Assembly: GCA_001044195.1 (NCBI GenBank)
Contig: LFCU01000271.1
Span: forward strand, 1-35,517
Origin: Candidatus Achromatium palustre
GTDB lineage: Bacteria; Pseudomonadota; Gammaproteobacteria; Chromatiales; Chromatiaceae
Direction of reading: 5' to 3'
DNA: 35,517 nucleotides
Shown: in pieces, positions 16,643 to 25,465 of the stretch
Layout of the letters: each line of letters begins with the position of its first letter
Position numbering within the stretch: position 1 is the stretch's first letter
Position numbers and translations under genes: made by a program
Notes under the pieces: model-generated
The model's database searches: none
The model's input: the letters and a program-made list of their open reading frames with translations, nothing else
What the model was told of the DNA's origin: nothing

Positions 16643-19311
16643 TGGGCAATAATAAACAGAACGATCAACCTTCTGCGAATAATGAACAAGCAGAACAGGC
16701 TGATATTACTATGAACGTTACAGAGGCTAACCTCTTGAATAAACGACAGGAATTGAAAGAACTAGAAGATTCCTTGATCCAAAAAGAAATGGCTATTGCT
16801 CAAAAGGAGCAGGAGCTGAAGACCGCTGAGGAAGCGATAGCCGAAAAAGAAGCGGAGCTAAATGACAAACGTGTTCAGCTTGAAGGGATGGAGCTTCAGG
16901 CAAAAAATGGTTTTCCGAAGCTCTTTAAGGAAAGGTTCGCACCGTTCAAAAAACAATTGGAACAGCGGGAAGCTCAGTGTATAAGTCAGTTGGAATCTCT
17001 TGAAGCCGAAAAGGGGAAATTACGGCAGCGAGAATTAATGATCCAAAAGGCTGAAATACAAAGGGACAAAGATTACGCAGGTGACAGGGCACAGCTTGAT
17101 GACGAGCTATTCAAGCTTCGCAAAAAACAGGAAAAGGAGCTGGAGTCAAAACGGGCAAGTGCTCTAGCCTCTATGGAAAAAGAACTTACAGAGAATAGAA
17201 CCTCTAGAATAGAAAGTTTGGAGAAAGAGATAGCAAATAGGCTAAAAGCTCATGAAGCGGCTATTCAACAGGATAAGGATGAACTCGAACAAAAAAGAAA
17301 GGCGTTCTTGAAGGACCAGGCAGAGCTTGATGAACTTAAAGATGAACTTGATTATCAAAAGCAGAGGCTTCAATCCCGCAAAGAACTTCTTGAGAAAAGA
17401 GAAATTAATTTGAATGATGAGGTGGATACCAGAGTCGCTGAACGGAAGCAATCTTTCGAGAGCGAAAAATCTACACTTAACGATGAAATTTCCCGTTTAC
17501 GAGAATCCATCAAAACAAGCAGTACTCTAATTTCAAACTTCGAAGAACTTAAAACTAAACTTGGAAATGAAGACCCCGCCGCTGTTTTGCTGAAATTGAA
17601 AACCTATGAAGAGGAAATTAAAAAGCTGCGCGAAGATCTTGCTACACGTCCAACGCAGGAGATGCAAGAAGCTTTTGATCGATTGAAATCTGAAAAGAGT
17701 GACTTGCAGTTGGCTTGTGAACGACTCTCTAAAGAAAATGAGGATCTTAGAAGTTCTGCACGGGTCCAGTCGGATCTTGAAATGCAGATAGCTGAACTGT
17801 CCGATAAAAACAAATCTTTGCAGAGACGTTTTGAATCGGTGGATGCTGACAATAACCGATTGATGGCAGAGCTGAAACGTTTACAAGCATCTTACGAACG
17901 TGAACAGGACCGTGAGGCAAGGATTCGGGACATTGAATTTCCATATATTCAGATTGAACTTCCCCGAAATCCAAAATTGAAAAATGAAGCTGAAAAATTC
18001 ATGAAGTTACAATGGCAAAAAAAGAACGCAGAAGCGCAAGGTCAAGATCTTGCAGCAAGTGATCTGGAAAAATACTCTGAATTAGGCAACGAAATTGGGG
18101 CATTTGAGCTTCAATGGCTGGATGCTATCAATGATTCCTGCATTGGTTATGGATTAAGATTCCCACGACGTATTTTACACGCATTCCACACCGCTCTAAA
18201 AACCTCTGAGTGGTCTCCGATGACAGTGTTGGCTGGTGTGAGTGGAACCGGCAAGTCTGAATTACCAAGACTGTATTCACATTTTGGCGGTATCAACTTT
18301 TTGAGTCTTTCAGTACAGCCAAACTGGGATAGTCAGGAATCTATGCTTGGTTTTTTCAACTCCATCGATAACAAGTTCGATGCCCAACCTGTTCTACGTT
18401 TATTGGCACAAAGTCAAAAAGCTCAGGCTGAAGGCTATCCTCTCGGTCTTGAAGATGTCATGAGTCTTATATTGATGGATGAGATGAACCTTGCTCATGT
18501 TGAACTCTATTTTGCAGAATTCTTAAGCAAACTTGAGCTGCGACGTGGTCGCAAAGGTAATGAGGTTCCATGCCTTGAAGTGAAGCTTGGAGCAGGTATC
18601 CAGCACTATGATCTGCCTTTGGGAAGAAATGTGCTCTGGGTTGGAACAATGAATCAGGATGAGACCACTAAATCTCTTTCAGACAAGGTACTCGATCGTG
18701 GGATAGTAATCAATTTTCCCAGGCCAACTACTCTGGAACGACGTCGTCAACTAAAACCGTTGAACGACCAAGCCCCGTTATTGTCTCGCAAACTATGGGA
18801 GAGCTGGTGGTGCAGAGAAAGTAAATTTAATGATGATCAAATTTTACCATTCAAGGGATTCATTGAAGAAATGAACACATCTTTATCCAAGGTTGGCAGG
18901 GCACTAGGACACCGAGTATGGCAATCCATCGAATATTACATGTCCAATTATCCAGATGTGCTGGAAGCGCAGAGAAACAAAGAGGAAAACAAGCTGGCCA
19001 GTGCAATGAAAGTCGCCTTTGAAGATCAGCTTGTGCAGAAGGTTATGCCTAAATTGCGGGGAATTGAAACCCGAGGAAGCACTAAGACGAACTGTCTTGA
19101 TAGAATAGAAGCTCAAATTAAAGAAGGAATTAGAGATTATGAACTGAATGGAAAGAGTTATAAACCTCACTCAGCAGCATGTGGGGAGTTCAGTATTGGA
19201 GAAGATTACAGACTGGCTAGTGAAATGGGCTACGGTCAGTTCATCTGGAATAGTGCCAATTATTTAAAAGATGATGAATCTATGAACGATCACGCAAATG
19301 TGGAGAACTGA
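16642..19311 (+). CDS. Long coiled-coil protein with McrB-like AAA+ GTPase/ATPase domain (CnuB-like)
   Basis: In this 889-residue protein, residues about 20-430 form almost continuous heptad-rich coiled coil (QKEMAIAQKEQELKTAEEAI and similar). The C-terminal half is a McrB-type AAA+ domain: Walker A GVSGTGKS (532-539), Walker B LILMDEMN (D613, E614), and the McrB sensor/signature GTMNQDETT (from 668), followed by an arginine-finger segment KVLDRG. Classic McrB has NTAD; here it is N671-Q-D673-E, so the spacing of the N...D pair differs and GTP preference should not be assumed. Coiled-coil McrB is the defining subunit of CoCoNuT systems. The ATG overlaps the HEPN stop by 1 bp, with GAGG upstream. 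It probably forms a hexamer that the product of the next gene activates. Confidence 0.87.
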   Translation: MGNNKQNDQPSANNEQAEQADITMNVTEANLLNKRQELKELEDSLIQKEMAIAQKEQELKTAEEAIAEKEAELNDKRVQLEGMELQAKNGFPKLFKERFAPFKKQLEQREAQCISQLESLEAEKGKLRQRELMIQKAEIQRDKDYAGDRAQLDDELFKLRKKQEKELESKRASALASMEKELTENRTSRIESLEKEIANRLKAHEAAIQQDKDELEQKRKAFLKDQAELDELKDELDYQKQRLQSRKELLEKREINLNDEVDTRVAERKQSFESEKSTLNDEISRLRESIKTSSTLISNFEELKTKLGNEDPAAVLLKLKTYEEEIKKLREDLATRPTQEMQEAFDRLKSEKSDLQLACERLSKENEDLRSSARVQSDLEMQIAELSDKNKSLQRRFESVDADNNRLMAELKRLQASYEREQDREARIRDIEFPYIQIELPRNPKLKNEAEKFMKLQWQKKNAEAQGQDLAASDLEKYSELGNEIGAFELQWLDAINDSCIGYGLRFPRRILHAFHTALKTSEWSPMTVLAGVSGTGKSELPRLYSHFGGINFLSLSVQPNWDSQESMLGFFNSIDNKFDAQPVLRLLAQSQKAQAEGYPLGLEDVMSLILMDEMNLAHVELYFAEFLSKLELRRGRKGNEVPCLEVKLGAGIQHYDLPLGRNVLWVGTMNQDETTKSLSDKVLDRGIVINFPRPTTLERRRQLKPLNDQAPLLSRKLWESWWCRESKFNDDQILPFKGFIEEMNTSLSKVGRALGHRVWQSIEYYMSNYPDVLEAQRNKEENKLASAMKVAFEDQLVQKVMPKLRGIETRGSTKTNCLDRIEAQIKEGIRDYELNGKSYKPHSAACGEFSIGEDYRLASEMGYGQFIWNSANYLKDDESMNDHANVEN

Positions 19312-19317
19312 TAATAA

Positions 19318-22300
19318 ATGCCAGAACTACAAAATGATAAATTGATATCAAGGCAAAAATGCATAGCTTCCGACTCCCATCAGTGTCAGCATGAGGCAAC
19401 CGCTCAGACCGTTGCACTATCCGTCAGTGCTATTAATTCTATCGAATCCATTTATAAGGCATTAAACGATAGGGATGAGATAAAGGCCAAGGCTCTTTTG
19501 ATGCTGATGCTGCGTGACTGGTTGACGAATGTAGCCAGCTTCGATCCTGTTTCCGGATACGCCCTGCATACTGGCATTGTTGATTTTATGGATGTCGTGG
19601 CGAAATCGATGCAGGATCAATCGCTAGAGAATGAGATAAAAGACCGTATCTATCGAATTGTATCGCATACGAAGGAAGCTGCTTTAGCAATCATAAAACG
19701 TACTCGGGATAAAATATTACGAGAACATGTTATGTTACCGATATATGCAGCTAGAGAAGTTGATAGTAACAGTGTTCAGTGGCTTAGCCGCCAGCCAGGA
19801 AGAACACTCCGAGAGAAGCTATCCGGAAAACCCTATATCAATGCTGTCAGACGGAGAGCCAGTGTTAATACAGCAGAAAATCGGCTTCTTAAGGCTTTTT
19901 TTCAAAGGTTCACTGAAATTTTAATTGAGAGGCAAAATGCTTTAAATTTTAATCATGAAGAAATTTGCGAAGAATTGTTAGTTTCGTTAGAACGCTGGCT
20001 TAGATCTGAAGATGCTTTTGAAATTGGAGCCTGGGGCAATCTTCCTCCTAATAACACACTTCTTCAGGATAAGCGTTATCGAAAAGTTTGGGATGGTTGG
20101 CTTTGGCTTCAGGGTATTGATGAGCACATCATAGAAGACAGCAAAAGAATCCATCGAGATATGCTCAATGTCATTTATTGGAATACCCTGTCTTTGCTGA
20201 ACCAAACCGATCGTTTTAGGACCGTTCAGCAGCCGGTCGGTCTCGATTATGATAGCTTTATGATATCCCCAGAATTACCAGTTAAGGGATATTTGTTTCC
20301 GAATACTAAGATTTCAGGCGTAATCGATAGACTTGTTTCAGATAGGGGATTTGGCTTCATTGATGGATGCTTCTTCCATGCTTCAGACCTGATGGCCGGT
20401 TTGCGTTTTGATGAGCTTCAACTAGGGGATCAATTACTATTTGATGTTGAAGAAACAATGAAAGGAAAAAGTGCTAAACAATTGGAAAAAGGAATCATTA
20501 TACCTCCGAAACAGATAGTATTTGAATTATTAAATGAGCAAATAAATATTATAGTAGAAAAAGAAACTATATCACTTCTATTCGAAAATGATCAGATTGT
20601 TTTGGTTGAAAAAAATAAGGGTATAGAAAATAAAACAAAAATAGAGCTAGCGGTTCTCGCAGAGATTCCGAAGACGATATTGTCATTAGTTATGGATTCC
20701 CCGTTTGAATATTCTGAGCCGACCAATAATCAAAGTGGCCCAATACGGGTGAATAGTTCTGTTGTGGATCTTTGCTCTATCCGTCCGGCATTCACGAATA
20801 ACTCTGGATCTCAGGAGCATCTTCCATTCAGATTGCTTCAGCAGACTTGGAAGCTGAACGACGGAACTGCCTACAGGGTTGACTGTGGAAATACGAAAGC
20901 TATCGCCCTACATCCTGATATTGAAACAGTAAGTATGAGGAGCCTCTTTTCATATAGCTGGACACTTTCCGATGCCACCAAAAGCAATGCGTCGATGTTT
21001 TTCACTAAAAAGTTGAGTGACTATATTCAGGCAGACAAACTGACCTACCTTGTACCTGATTGGGGTAATGACTTCGATCTGGAGGGAATAAGAAAAAGCA
21101 TTAATTTTTATTTTGAACAGTCAGCTCCGCTTCCTAAAAGCATCGCTGTTATCTTTGCATGGCAGTCATCAAATAGATTTGTACAGGATAAAGTCCGTGA
21201 GAATGATTTTGTACTGGTGGTTGACTCATTTGACGGTGGTATTTCAATAACCCCAATTCAAGCAATATACCAACAAGGGCTGATCGCAATTTTACCTAAA
21301 ACTTACGGTATAAGCTGGGAACGACACCCTGCTTTTATAAGAAAAAACGCAAAACTATATACTGGTATGGTTCGCAACCTTGACAAGGATGAGTGTATAG
21401 CATCTAAAGAACTCATTCACTTGTTCGGCTTCGATGGTTTAGCCAGTGATTCAGGGGAAGTGTCCTTTGTGAAAGATGATCACTGGTATCACTTGCCGTG
21501 TTCTATTCGGGAGGCTCTGACTCAGGATTTAGATCTCAACATATTATTAAACTACGCGATCAGTGAATGCCTTAACTCTACAAACAGGGATTTTCGGGGA
21601 GTTAATGTTTTCATCCTGCCTCTTGAGGATACAATCAAGAAGCCAAAGCAGCTCAACACGAATTATAATTGGATTTATAAAACATTTAACACTGTTTTAG
21701 GTGGGCAGACTCTAAATAGATGGCAGGAGGAAGCTGATGACATTGCCCTTTGGCGTGATCATCTGCCAGAGCTATCGATAAAAGTACCAAGCGACAAAGG
21801 GTATAATGTTAATTTTTATCTTGTAAAAGATGCGACTGTAACACCACAACGCGGCAAAACTGTGAAGATACCAGTAGAAGAGTCGTTTACTCTTCCTGCT
21901 GGACAAACACATTACAGTTTTCCCTTACAACAACAGGGAAAAGGAAATACGGAGCTTCAGTTTGTTGCATACCTAAAATCACCAGCCTTTCCATTGAAGG
22001 AGGATGTAACCTGTAAACTAGAGATGACCTATACTTATGGAGCGGATGATCCATACAAACTGAAATTTATTCCTTTGGAGCCAGCGCAAGCAGGTTTTAA
22101 ATCTATTCAGGTTGAATGGCGCCCGGTATCAGAAGACGAAGCTATTGATCTTGAAAATTTGCCAGTTCCAGATTTCCCAGCCCGTAAAAGCTGGTCCGAC
22201 TTTCAGAAGTTTCCTAAAGAAGATGGTAAGGACTTCTCTGATCTTTTGGATTGGCTTGAGCAAGAGATGGAAAGAATTTTTGATATTGAAAGTTTCTTTG

Positions 22301-23391
22301 CTGGAGAGGATAGCGACAGAATTTATGATGATGACGTTATTGATCACTGGAACTGGAAAGAAGATCGTAAAGGAAAACAGTTTTGCTATCTTGAATACGA
22401 TTTCGGAGATGTATTTTTTCACGAAAGCAATTTTGAGAAATTTGATCCAGATGCTGAAGATATTTCCTTTGATGTAGAAGAACAAAGAGACCGTGATGGT
22501 TATGTTGCCCGTCATGTAACACTAGGAAAATCAATTCCTAAAAAAACAATTGACCACTTTAAAAAAAGCCTCCGATTTCCAGCATTAACTATCTGGAATC
22601 ATGGCCACTCCCTTTCAGAGTCAGATGTGCCCGACCATTTCAGAAACACGTTGTTCAAAGGGATTCAAGAGATCCTTTCAATAATTAAATCTGAAAATAT
22701 TCCAGCTACGCTTAAAGAAGAACTTTTCTTATTTTTGTGCTGTCTCCATAAAGATGCTCCGGAAGAAATTGTTGGTACCAAATTACTTAGTTATGTCAAG
22801 GATAAAAGGCTTCTACAAAAGTACGACAGGAATATTGCTTTTGCCATCGGCAATGCCGAGCTGCTATGGCAACAGGAGTTGTTACAGGAAGTCATACAAC
22901 TCATTAATAAGAAGGGGCAAACTAGATCCATTAGTATGGAGATTTTGTCGATAGCTTTCTGGCGGTCTAAAGAACTGATCCTAACTTTGACTGAAAAAAA
23001 GCTGGAAACCATAAACCGAGAATTATATGACTGCCTCAAGTCCGACCTCCAAAAGGTTGAAAAAGATGGGAAAGGCTATCAGATAGCAGTCCTTTGTAAG
23101 CATTTGGAACTACTTCTTGCCCTTCTGAGAAGCCGTGGGCATCAGGGTGAAGGTTTCAAAACGATTTTGGCTCCGAATAAAGATCTGACCAAAAAATATG
23201 TGAACCTGGTGGATGATATTTCAAAATCAGTAATCAATAACAACATAGAATTAAAGTCTCGAATCAGTCTTCAAATTCAAAAGCCGGAACCGTTCTGCAA
23301 CACCCCTGATCTGCTATACGCATTGCGGATGTACCTAACGGGAGACTCTGGAGCAAATATTTTTATTACAGGAGTTAGCGATGAAGACTAA
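19318..23391 (+). CDS. DUF2357 + cold-shock OB fold + Hsp70-like ATPase and substrate-binding protein
   Basis: This 1357-residue protein has several modules. Residues about 20-215 match the DUF2357 N-domain of McrC-like proteins (VNTAENRLLKAFF, around E187-R189). Residues 334-395 are a cold-shock/OB domain with RNP1 RGFGFID (343-349) and RNP2 CFFHAS (351-356), which bind single-stranded RNA or DNA. From 517 there is an Hsp70/actin-type ATPase: phosphate-1 VDCGNT (D522, G524, T526), a YLVPDWGNDFDLEGIRKS helix pair, and phosphate-2 VVDSFDGGISI (D636, G640, G641). A beta-rich block at 822-919 resembles the Hsp70 substrate-binding sandwich. The last 400 residues are helical. No PD-(D/E)xK motif was found, so it is not a classic McrC nuclease. 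It is the last gene, 6 bp after the McrB-like gene, with GGAG upstream. It probably partners that ATPase and senses RNA or nascent chains. Confidence 0.82.
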   Translation: MPELQNDKLISRQKCIASDSHQCQHEATAQTVALSVSAINSIESIYKALNDRDEIKAKALLMLMLRDWLTNVASFDPVSGYALHTGIVDFMDVVAKSMQDQSLENEIKDRIYRIVSHTKEAALAIIKRTRDKILREHVMLPIYAAREVDSNSVQWLSRQPGRTLREKLSGKPYINAVRRRASVNTAENRLLKAFFQRFTEILIERQNALNFNHEEICEELLVSLERWLRSEDAFEIGAWGNLPPNNTLLQDKRYRKVWDGWLWLQGIDEHIIEDSKRIHRDMLNVIYWNTLSLLNQTDRFRTVQQPVGLDYDSFMISPELPVKGYLFPNTKISGVIDRLVSDRGFGFIDGCFFHASDLMAGLRFDELQLGDQLLFDVEETMKGKSAKQLEKGIIIPPKQIVFELLNEQINIIVEKETISLLFENDQIVLVEKNKGIENKTKIELAVLAEIPKTILSLVMDSPFEYSEPTNNQSGPIRVNSSVVDLCSIRPAFTNNSGSQEHLPFRLLQQTWKLNDGTAYRVDCGNTKAIALHPDIETVSMRSLFSYSWTLSDATKSNASMFFTKKLSDYIQADKLTYLVPDWGNDFDLEGIRKSINFYFEQSAPLPKSIAVIFAWQSSNRFVQDKVRENDFVLVVDSFDGGISITPIQAIYQQGLIAILPKTYGISWERHPAFIRKNAKLYTGMVRNLDKDECIASKELIHLFGFDGLASDSGEVSFVKDDHWYHLPCSIREALTQDLDLNILLNYAISECLNSTNRDFRGVNVFILPLEDTIKKPKQLNTNYNWIYKTFNTVLGGQTLNRWQEEADDIALWRDHLPELSIKVPSDKGYNVNFYLVKDATVTPQRGKTVKIPVEESFTLPAGQTHYSFPLQQQGKGNTELQFVAYLKSPAFPLKEDVTCKLEMTYTYGADDPYKLKFIPLEPAQAGFKSIQVEWRPVSEDEAIDLENLPVPDFPARKSWSDFQKFPKEDGKDFSDLLDWLEQEMERIFDIESFFAGEDSDRIYDDDVIDHWNWKEDRKGKQFCYLEYDFGDVFFHESNFEKFDPDAEDISFDVEEQRDRDGYVARHVTLGKSIPKKTIDHFKKSLRFPALTIWNHGHSLSESDVPDHFRNTLFKGIQEILSIIKSENIPATLKEELFLFLCCLHKDAPEEIVGTKLLSYVKDKRLLQKYDRNIAFAIGNAELLWQQELLQEVIQLINKKGQTRSISMEILSIAFWRSKELILTLTEKKLETINRELYDCLKSDLQKVEKDGKGYQIAVLCKHLELLLALLRSRGHQGEGFKTILAPNKDLTKKYVNLVDDISKSVINNNIELKSRISLQIQKPEPFCNTPDLLYALRMYLTGDSGANIFITGVSDED

Positions 23392-23478
23392 TCAACATTA
23401 AATATAACCTAAATCCTGCACGAAGCTATTGACGACACCTAATATATTATATACACAACAAAATAAATAAAAATCTAA

Positions 23479-24011
23479 CTAAAATTCGGACAATTTTAAA
23501 CCAAAAAACGGATTAATGGAAGAACAAACAAGAAATAAACACATAAAATAACCAACAATTTTCTGAACACATGTATCACGATCAAGCTGATGGAGTAGAA
23601 GCGTACAACTCTCCACATCGTCTTCAAAATTAACGCCAGATGTGCGCCACGCCTGCTTAACTGTACCGTGAAGACGATTGTCGTTTGGCGAAAGGTACTG
23701 GTGTACGGCAGATGGATAGCATTCATGTTTCTTAAATCCAAGCTCAAGCAGCAACTCTTACCCTGCCCGAAAAACGATTTACCGTTGTCGCTTAAGATAA
23801 CAGAACCTTTAGGTACATCATAATATTGAAAAAATTTGCGTAGCAGACTGGAACTTTCAGTAACGTATTTTCTAGTTTCATTTTTATCTTTGCCAACGTA
23901 AACAATACGCCCTGGTGTAATACCGTACTTTTCAAGACATTCATTGAGATGCTTAACTTGTGCAATTCTACGCTCAGTCGGATTGCGATCACGGCGAAAG
24001 ACGGCGTTGTA
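23479..24011 (-). pseudogene. DDE transposase remnant
   Basis: Reading on the minus strand from about 24011 gives a fragment ending in ILSDNGKSFFGQG, with the second catalytic Asp. After a frameshift near 23755 it continues as LGFKKHECYPSAVHQYLSPN (positions down to 23479), with an acidic residue in the third catalytic region. The N-terminus with the first Asp is missing. It directly follows the end of the central operon on the opposite strand. The family is not assigned. Confidence 0.6.
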
Positions 24012-24026
24012 AGTGAAGCTCGGTAG

Positions 24027-24052
24027 GTGCGATTAGCGAAGCGTAATCGCAC
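24027..24052. repeat. Hairpin repeat
   Basis: A perfect 9-bp inverted repeat (GTGCGATTA at 24027-24035 and TAATCGCAC at 24044-24052) has an 8-nt loop. A related half (GCGATTAGCGAATTA) occurs at about 24337-24351. It is probably a dispersed palindromic repeat next to the transposase remnant. Confidence 0.6.
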
Positions 24053-24110
24053 ATTTAATTATAATACAACCTAATTTGAACAACCTTGGAATGATAAAGG
24101 TGGTTGTGCT

Positions 24111-24327
24111 ACAAGATTTTTACCCCAATTACAGCAGGCTATGCACAGTGGATTTATGGAAGATTCGCTAAAATTGGTAGAGGACTTGCAAGCATTTTGC
24201 ATTCAGAACCAATTGCAAAATCAATTCGATAGTTATTTAGAGCAAATTCGTGATGCCGTTGCAATGTTTGTGTTGATGCCTAAAATAATGCACTTGTAGC
24301 ATTGCAAAAGCAATTACAAACACCAGC
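24111..24327 (+). pseudogene. Duplicate fragment of the left-flank kinase gene 3' end
   Basis: This sequence is nearly identical to 1325-1530 (start ACAAGATTTTTACCCC, end AAACACCAGC). It has a 12-nt insertion after CAGAACCAATT, which is a local duplication, and a 1-nt deletion (TTTGTGTTG for TTTGATGTTG) that breaks the frame. It encodes part of the helical C-terminal region of the hybrid kinase/regulator. It has no start and no kinase or receiver domain, and cannot be functional. Confidence 0.85.
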
Positions 24328-24362
24328 TAAGTGAATTGCGATTAGCGAATTACATTGATGCT

Positions 24363-24420
24363 AAGTTTTAGCAAGTAGCTGTATAGTTTTAATATCCTGC
24401 TTGCCATCAAACTAAAACTT
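24363..24420. repeat. Inverted repeat downstream of the two-component cluster
   Basis: AAGTTTTAG (24363-24371) and CTAAAACTT (24412-24420) form a 9-bp perfect inverted repeat with inner partial pairing (GCAAG/CTTGC). It lies just past the end of the minus-strand regulator gene that stops at 24444. It could act as a transcription terminator for that operon or be another repeat unit; there is no clear T-run. Confidence 0.35.
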
Positions 24421-24443
24421 ATGCTAATTATTCCAGTTAATTC

Positions 24444-25376
24444 TTAAGTTGTTGCTGCTTTAGCATTTGCAAAACGTGCTTTCAATCGCTGTAAGAATCC
24501 GGAAGTCTTCTTGGGTGTTACTTTTTTATGTGTTGATCCTTCTTCAACGCTGTGGCGTTTTGTCAATATTGGAGTATCACATAACTGGGTATAGCGTTCT
24601 AAGGCAGCGGAAACGCTTTTATTCAGTAAATTGGGGCGGATTGGTTTAGGAAGGTAGCGAAATACTTGGGCTTGGTTAATCAGATTAATAACAATTTTAG
24701 AGTCTTTTACTGTTGTTAAAACGATGGTAAGGATATTAGGGTTGTGTTGCTTTAATGTCCCAAGTACTGGCGTAATCTCTTCTTCTTCCAACATAAGATC
24801 AGTAATAGCTAAAGCAATATCGTGGGTAGTAAGCAGCTCAAAGACCGTGTCTAAATTAGGTGCCCAATGTACTATATATTTGCCTTCAAACTGACTAGCG
24901 ATGGCTTCATGTACTGCCGGATCTCCATCCATCACCATTATATGTGGACCAGTAGGTTTGGCAGCAGTAGGTTTGGTTCCTTCTACCGTACTAAACTGTT
25001 CCATTTGGATAGCAATGTCCGTTGCTTTACCTAAAACTTGGGTAATTTCTTCTGTATTCCAAGGTTTAGTAAGATAGCGAAAAATCTCACCATCATTGAT
25101 TGCGCCAATTACTGCTGGTAAATCTGCGTAGCCTGTTAATAAAATGCCAATAGTTAGGGGAGATATTTCTCGTACCTGTTTTAATAATTCAGTTCCTTGC
25201 ATTTCTGGCATACGTTGATCGCTCACCACTACATGATAATGATCATTACGTATTAAGTTAAGAGCTTCAGCCGGATCAGTCAAACCTTTGACTTTATAAC
25301 TGGTACGAAATTGCATGGTTAAAGAGCGGACAATTCGCTCCTCATCATCAATAAATAAGACTTTAGGTTTATTCAT
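24444..25376 (-). CDS. Dual-receiver response regulator (pair 1)
   Basis: This 310-residue protein has two receiver domains and no output domain. Receiver 1 (5-120) has the acidic pair IDDEE, phospho-acceptor D53 in VVSDQRMP, T81 in LLTGYAD and K104 in LTKPW. Receiver 2 (about 145-260) keeps D193 in ITDLML and K244 in LPKP but has MDGD instead of the usual acidic cluster, so it may be phosphorylated weakly. The C-terminus is basic and short. It lies downstream of the sensor kinase at 25466-27457, separated by 89 bp, and probably receives phosphate from it. It would act by protein contact or as a phosphate relay rather than by binding DNA. A paralogue lies at 27627-28562. Confidence 0.88.
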   Translation of the reverse strand: MNKPKVLFIDDEERIVRSLTMQFRTSYKVKGLTDPAEALNLIRNDHYHVVVSDQRMPEMQGTELLKQVREISPLTIGILLTGYADLPAVIGAINDGEIFRYLTKPWNTEEITQVLGKATDIAIQMEQFSTVEGTKPTAAKPTGPHIMVMDGDPAVHEAIASQFEGKYIVHWAPNLDTVFELLTTHDIALAITDLMLEEEEITPVLGTLKQHNPNILTIVLTTVKDSKIVINLINQAQVFRYLPKPIRPNLLNKSVSAALERYTQLCDTPILTKRHSVEEGSTHKKVTPKKTSGFLQRLKARFANAKAATT

Positions 25377-25465
25377 AATAAAATATTACCTTGTAAACGG
25401 TTTTGATCGTTACCATAAGATGTAGGAACGTCCTAAATGTATTGCTACACAGAGTTTAAAAACGA

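Larger units (their letters stand above)
3827..23391 (+). other. TerY-P / coiled-coil McrB / HEPN / Hsp70-like operon (predicted defence system)
   Basis: Ten large genes plus one tiny ORF lie on one strand. Most junctions overlap by 1-10 bp or are under 15 bp apart; the only sizeable gap is 8228-8352. This implies one transcript with translational coupling. The TerY-P part (vWA, PP2C, kinase) and the CoCoNuT-like part (UPF1-like helicase, HEPN protein, coiled-coil McrB, DUF2357/cold-shock/Hsp70-like protein) are known from the literature to co-occur. The restriction-like/glycine-zipper protein and the Ycf46-like AAA+ protein at the 5' end are less familiar members. Transposon and repeat remnants lie on both sides. 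The defence role is inferred from domains and context. Confidence 0.8.

Noticed and set aside
19318-23391. Classic McrC nuclease
   Set aside because: Only the DUF2357-like N-domain is seen; I found no PD-(D/E)xK motif in the rest of the protein.
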